DNA from: JBBSZK01 sp964354995
GTDB taxonomy: Archaea; Nanobdellota; Nanobdellia; Pacearchaeales; GW2011-AR1
NCBI GenBank assembly: GCA_964354995.1
Contig: CAYHBQ010000033.1
Location: forward strand, 1 to 5,684
DNA: 5,684 bases
Direction of reading: 5' to 3'
Shown: piece by piece, positions 5,327 to 5,684 of the stretch
How the letters are laid out: every line of letters begins with the position of its first letter
Numbering within the stretch: position 1 is the first letter of the stretch
Translations under genes and position numbers: made by a program
The notes under the pieces: generated by a model
What the model saw: the letters and a program-made list of their open reading frames with translations, nothing else
What the model was told of the DNA's origin: nothing
Databases searched by the model: none

Positions 5327-5684
5327 ATGGTAAAAAAAGACCGAATTGAATTGTATACCGATTCTCTGCCACGTATAGCGGGAGATGTCGCGCGTGATAT
5401 GTTTCAATGGGCTGGAGCTCGACAACCGTATGATAGTTTTGTGAACGAACATGGATACAACCTTATGCCTGCTTACGAGTCACCTCGTCCCGAGGTAAGG
5501 CTTCGTATCATTGGCTCTGGCTTCGGAGATAGTGTGCCTGAAAGTGTCATGACCCTTACCCGCAACGCGTGTTATGCCGCGTGCCAGTCATTTAACATTC
5601 CGTTGCAGAACATTAGTATTGTGGGCAAACCTTGCGGTATTGATATTGAAAGACTGCGCGGAGAGTTGGAGCTCGAGGCACGTC
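5327..5684 (+). CDS. Hypothetical protein, 3' partial (119 residues visible)
   Basis: An open frame beginning at ATG 5327 and still open at the window end, so only the first 119 residues are seen. I do not recognise the family. The start MVKKDRIELY is supported by a TATA box about 25 nt upstream and a purine-rich AAAGGA shortly before the ATG. The visible part has no signal peptide or membrane helix and is probably cytoplasmic. Residues 1-55 are mostly polar with aromatic positions (W28, Y35, Y44, Y50). Residues 56-115 look like an alpha/beta fold: a strand VRLRIIGSGFG (57-67), a helix after PESVMTLTRNACYAACQSF (71-89), then a second strand ISIVGKPCGIDIERL (96-110). The Gly-rich GSGFG after the first strand could be a ligand loop, but that is speculative. 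It is transcribed divergently from the frameshifted membrane gene, 102 nt away. Confidence 0.8.
   Translation, partial: MVKKDRIELYTDSLPRIAGDVARDMFQWAGARQPYDSFVNEHGYNLMPAYESPRPEVRLRIIGSGFGDSVPESVMTLTRNACYAACQSFNIPLQNISIVGKPCGIDIERLRGELELEAR

Noticed and set aside
1..5684. CRISPR array, tRNA, rRNA, insertion sequence or defence system
   Set aside because: I found no regularly spaced repeats, cloverleaf-like sequence, terminal inverted repeats, transposase or nuclease motifs.

Overview
The window looks like the end of a metagenomic contig from a small-genome archaeon. The best guess is a DPANN lineage of the Woesearchaeota/Pacearchaeota type. The evidence is an archaeal-form threonyl-tRNA synthetase (D-aminoacyl deacylase-like editing domain in front of the catalytic core), two pilins with archaeal class III signal peptides, archaeal TATA boxes placed about 25 nt before start codons with no Shine-Dalgarno, and a protein that resembles hypothetical proteins I associate with DPANN genomes. 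The lineage is an inference; no rRNA is present. Bases 1-28 are not biological: they match the Illumina read-1 adapter with one mismatch, so base 1 is a contig terminus and the next few dozen bases deserve distrust.

Layout: (1) 29-170 is non-coding and ends in a promoter. (2) 171-1764, plus strand, holds two tandem type IV pilin-like genes. The first (341 aa) has a pilin core fused to a 20-cysteine repeat region and a dockerin/EF-hand-like C-terminus. The second (156 aa) is a short paralogue with only the pilin core. (3) A T-rich terminator at 1769-1802 separates them from a convergent block. (4) 1862-5224, minus strand, holds, in transcription order, a frameshifted membrane-protein gene, a small orphan gene with a GTG start, thrS, and a 243-aa protein with a coiled coil and a lysine-rich tail. 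(5) 5225-5326 is a divergent promoter region, followed by a plus-strand gene of unknown function that runs off the window end.

Nearly every gene has its own TATA-like box. For five of the seven genes its centre lies about 25-27 nt before the start codon, which predicts leaderless, mostly single-gene transcripts. The short pilin is the exception: its box is about 59 nt upstream and a strong GGAGGT ribosome-binding site precedes its ATG, as might suit a highly translated major subunit. The natural functional unit is the pilin pair, plausibly a bulk subunit plus a minor adhesive or calcium-binding subunit of a surface filament. No pilus assembly ATPase, platform protein or prepilin peptidase lies in the window. 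The minus-strand genes share no obvious pathway.
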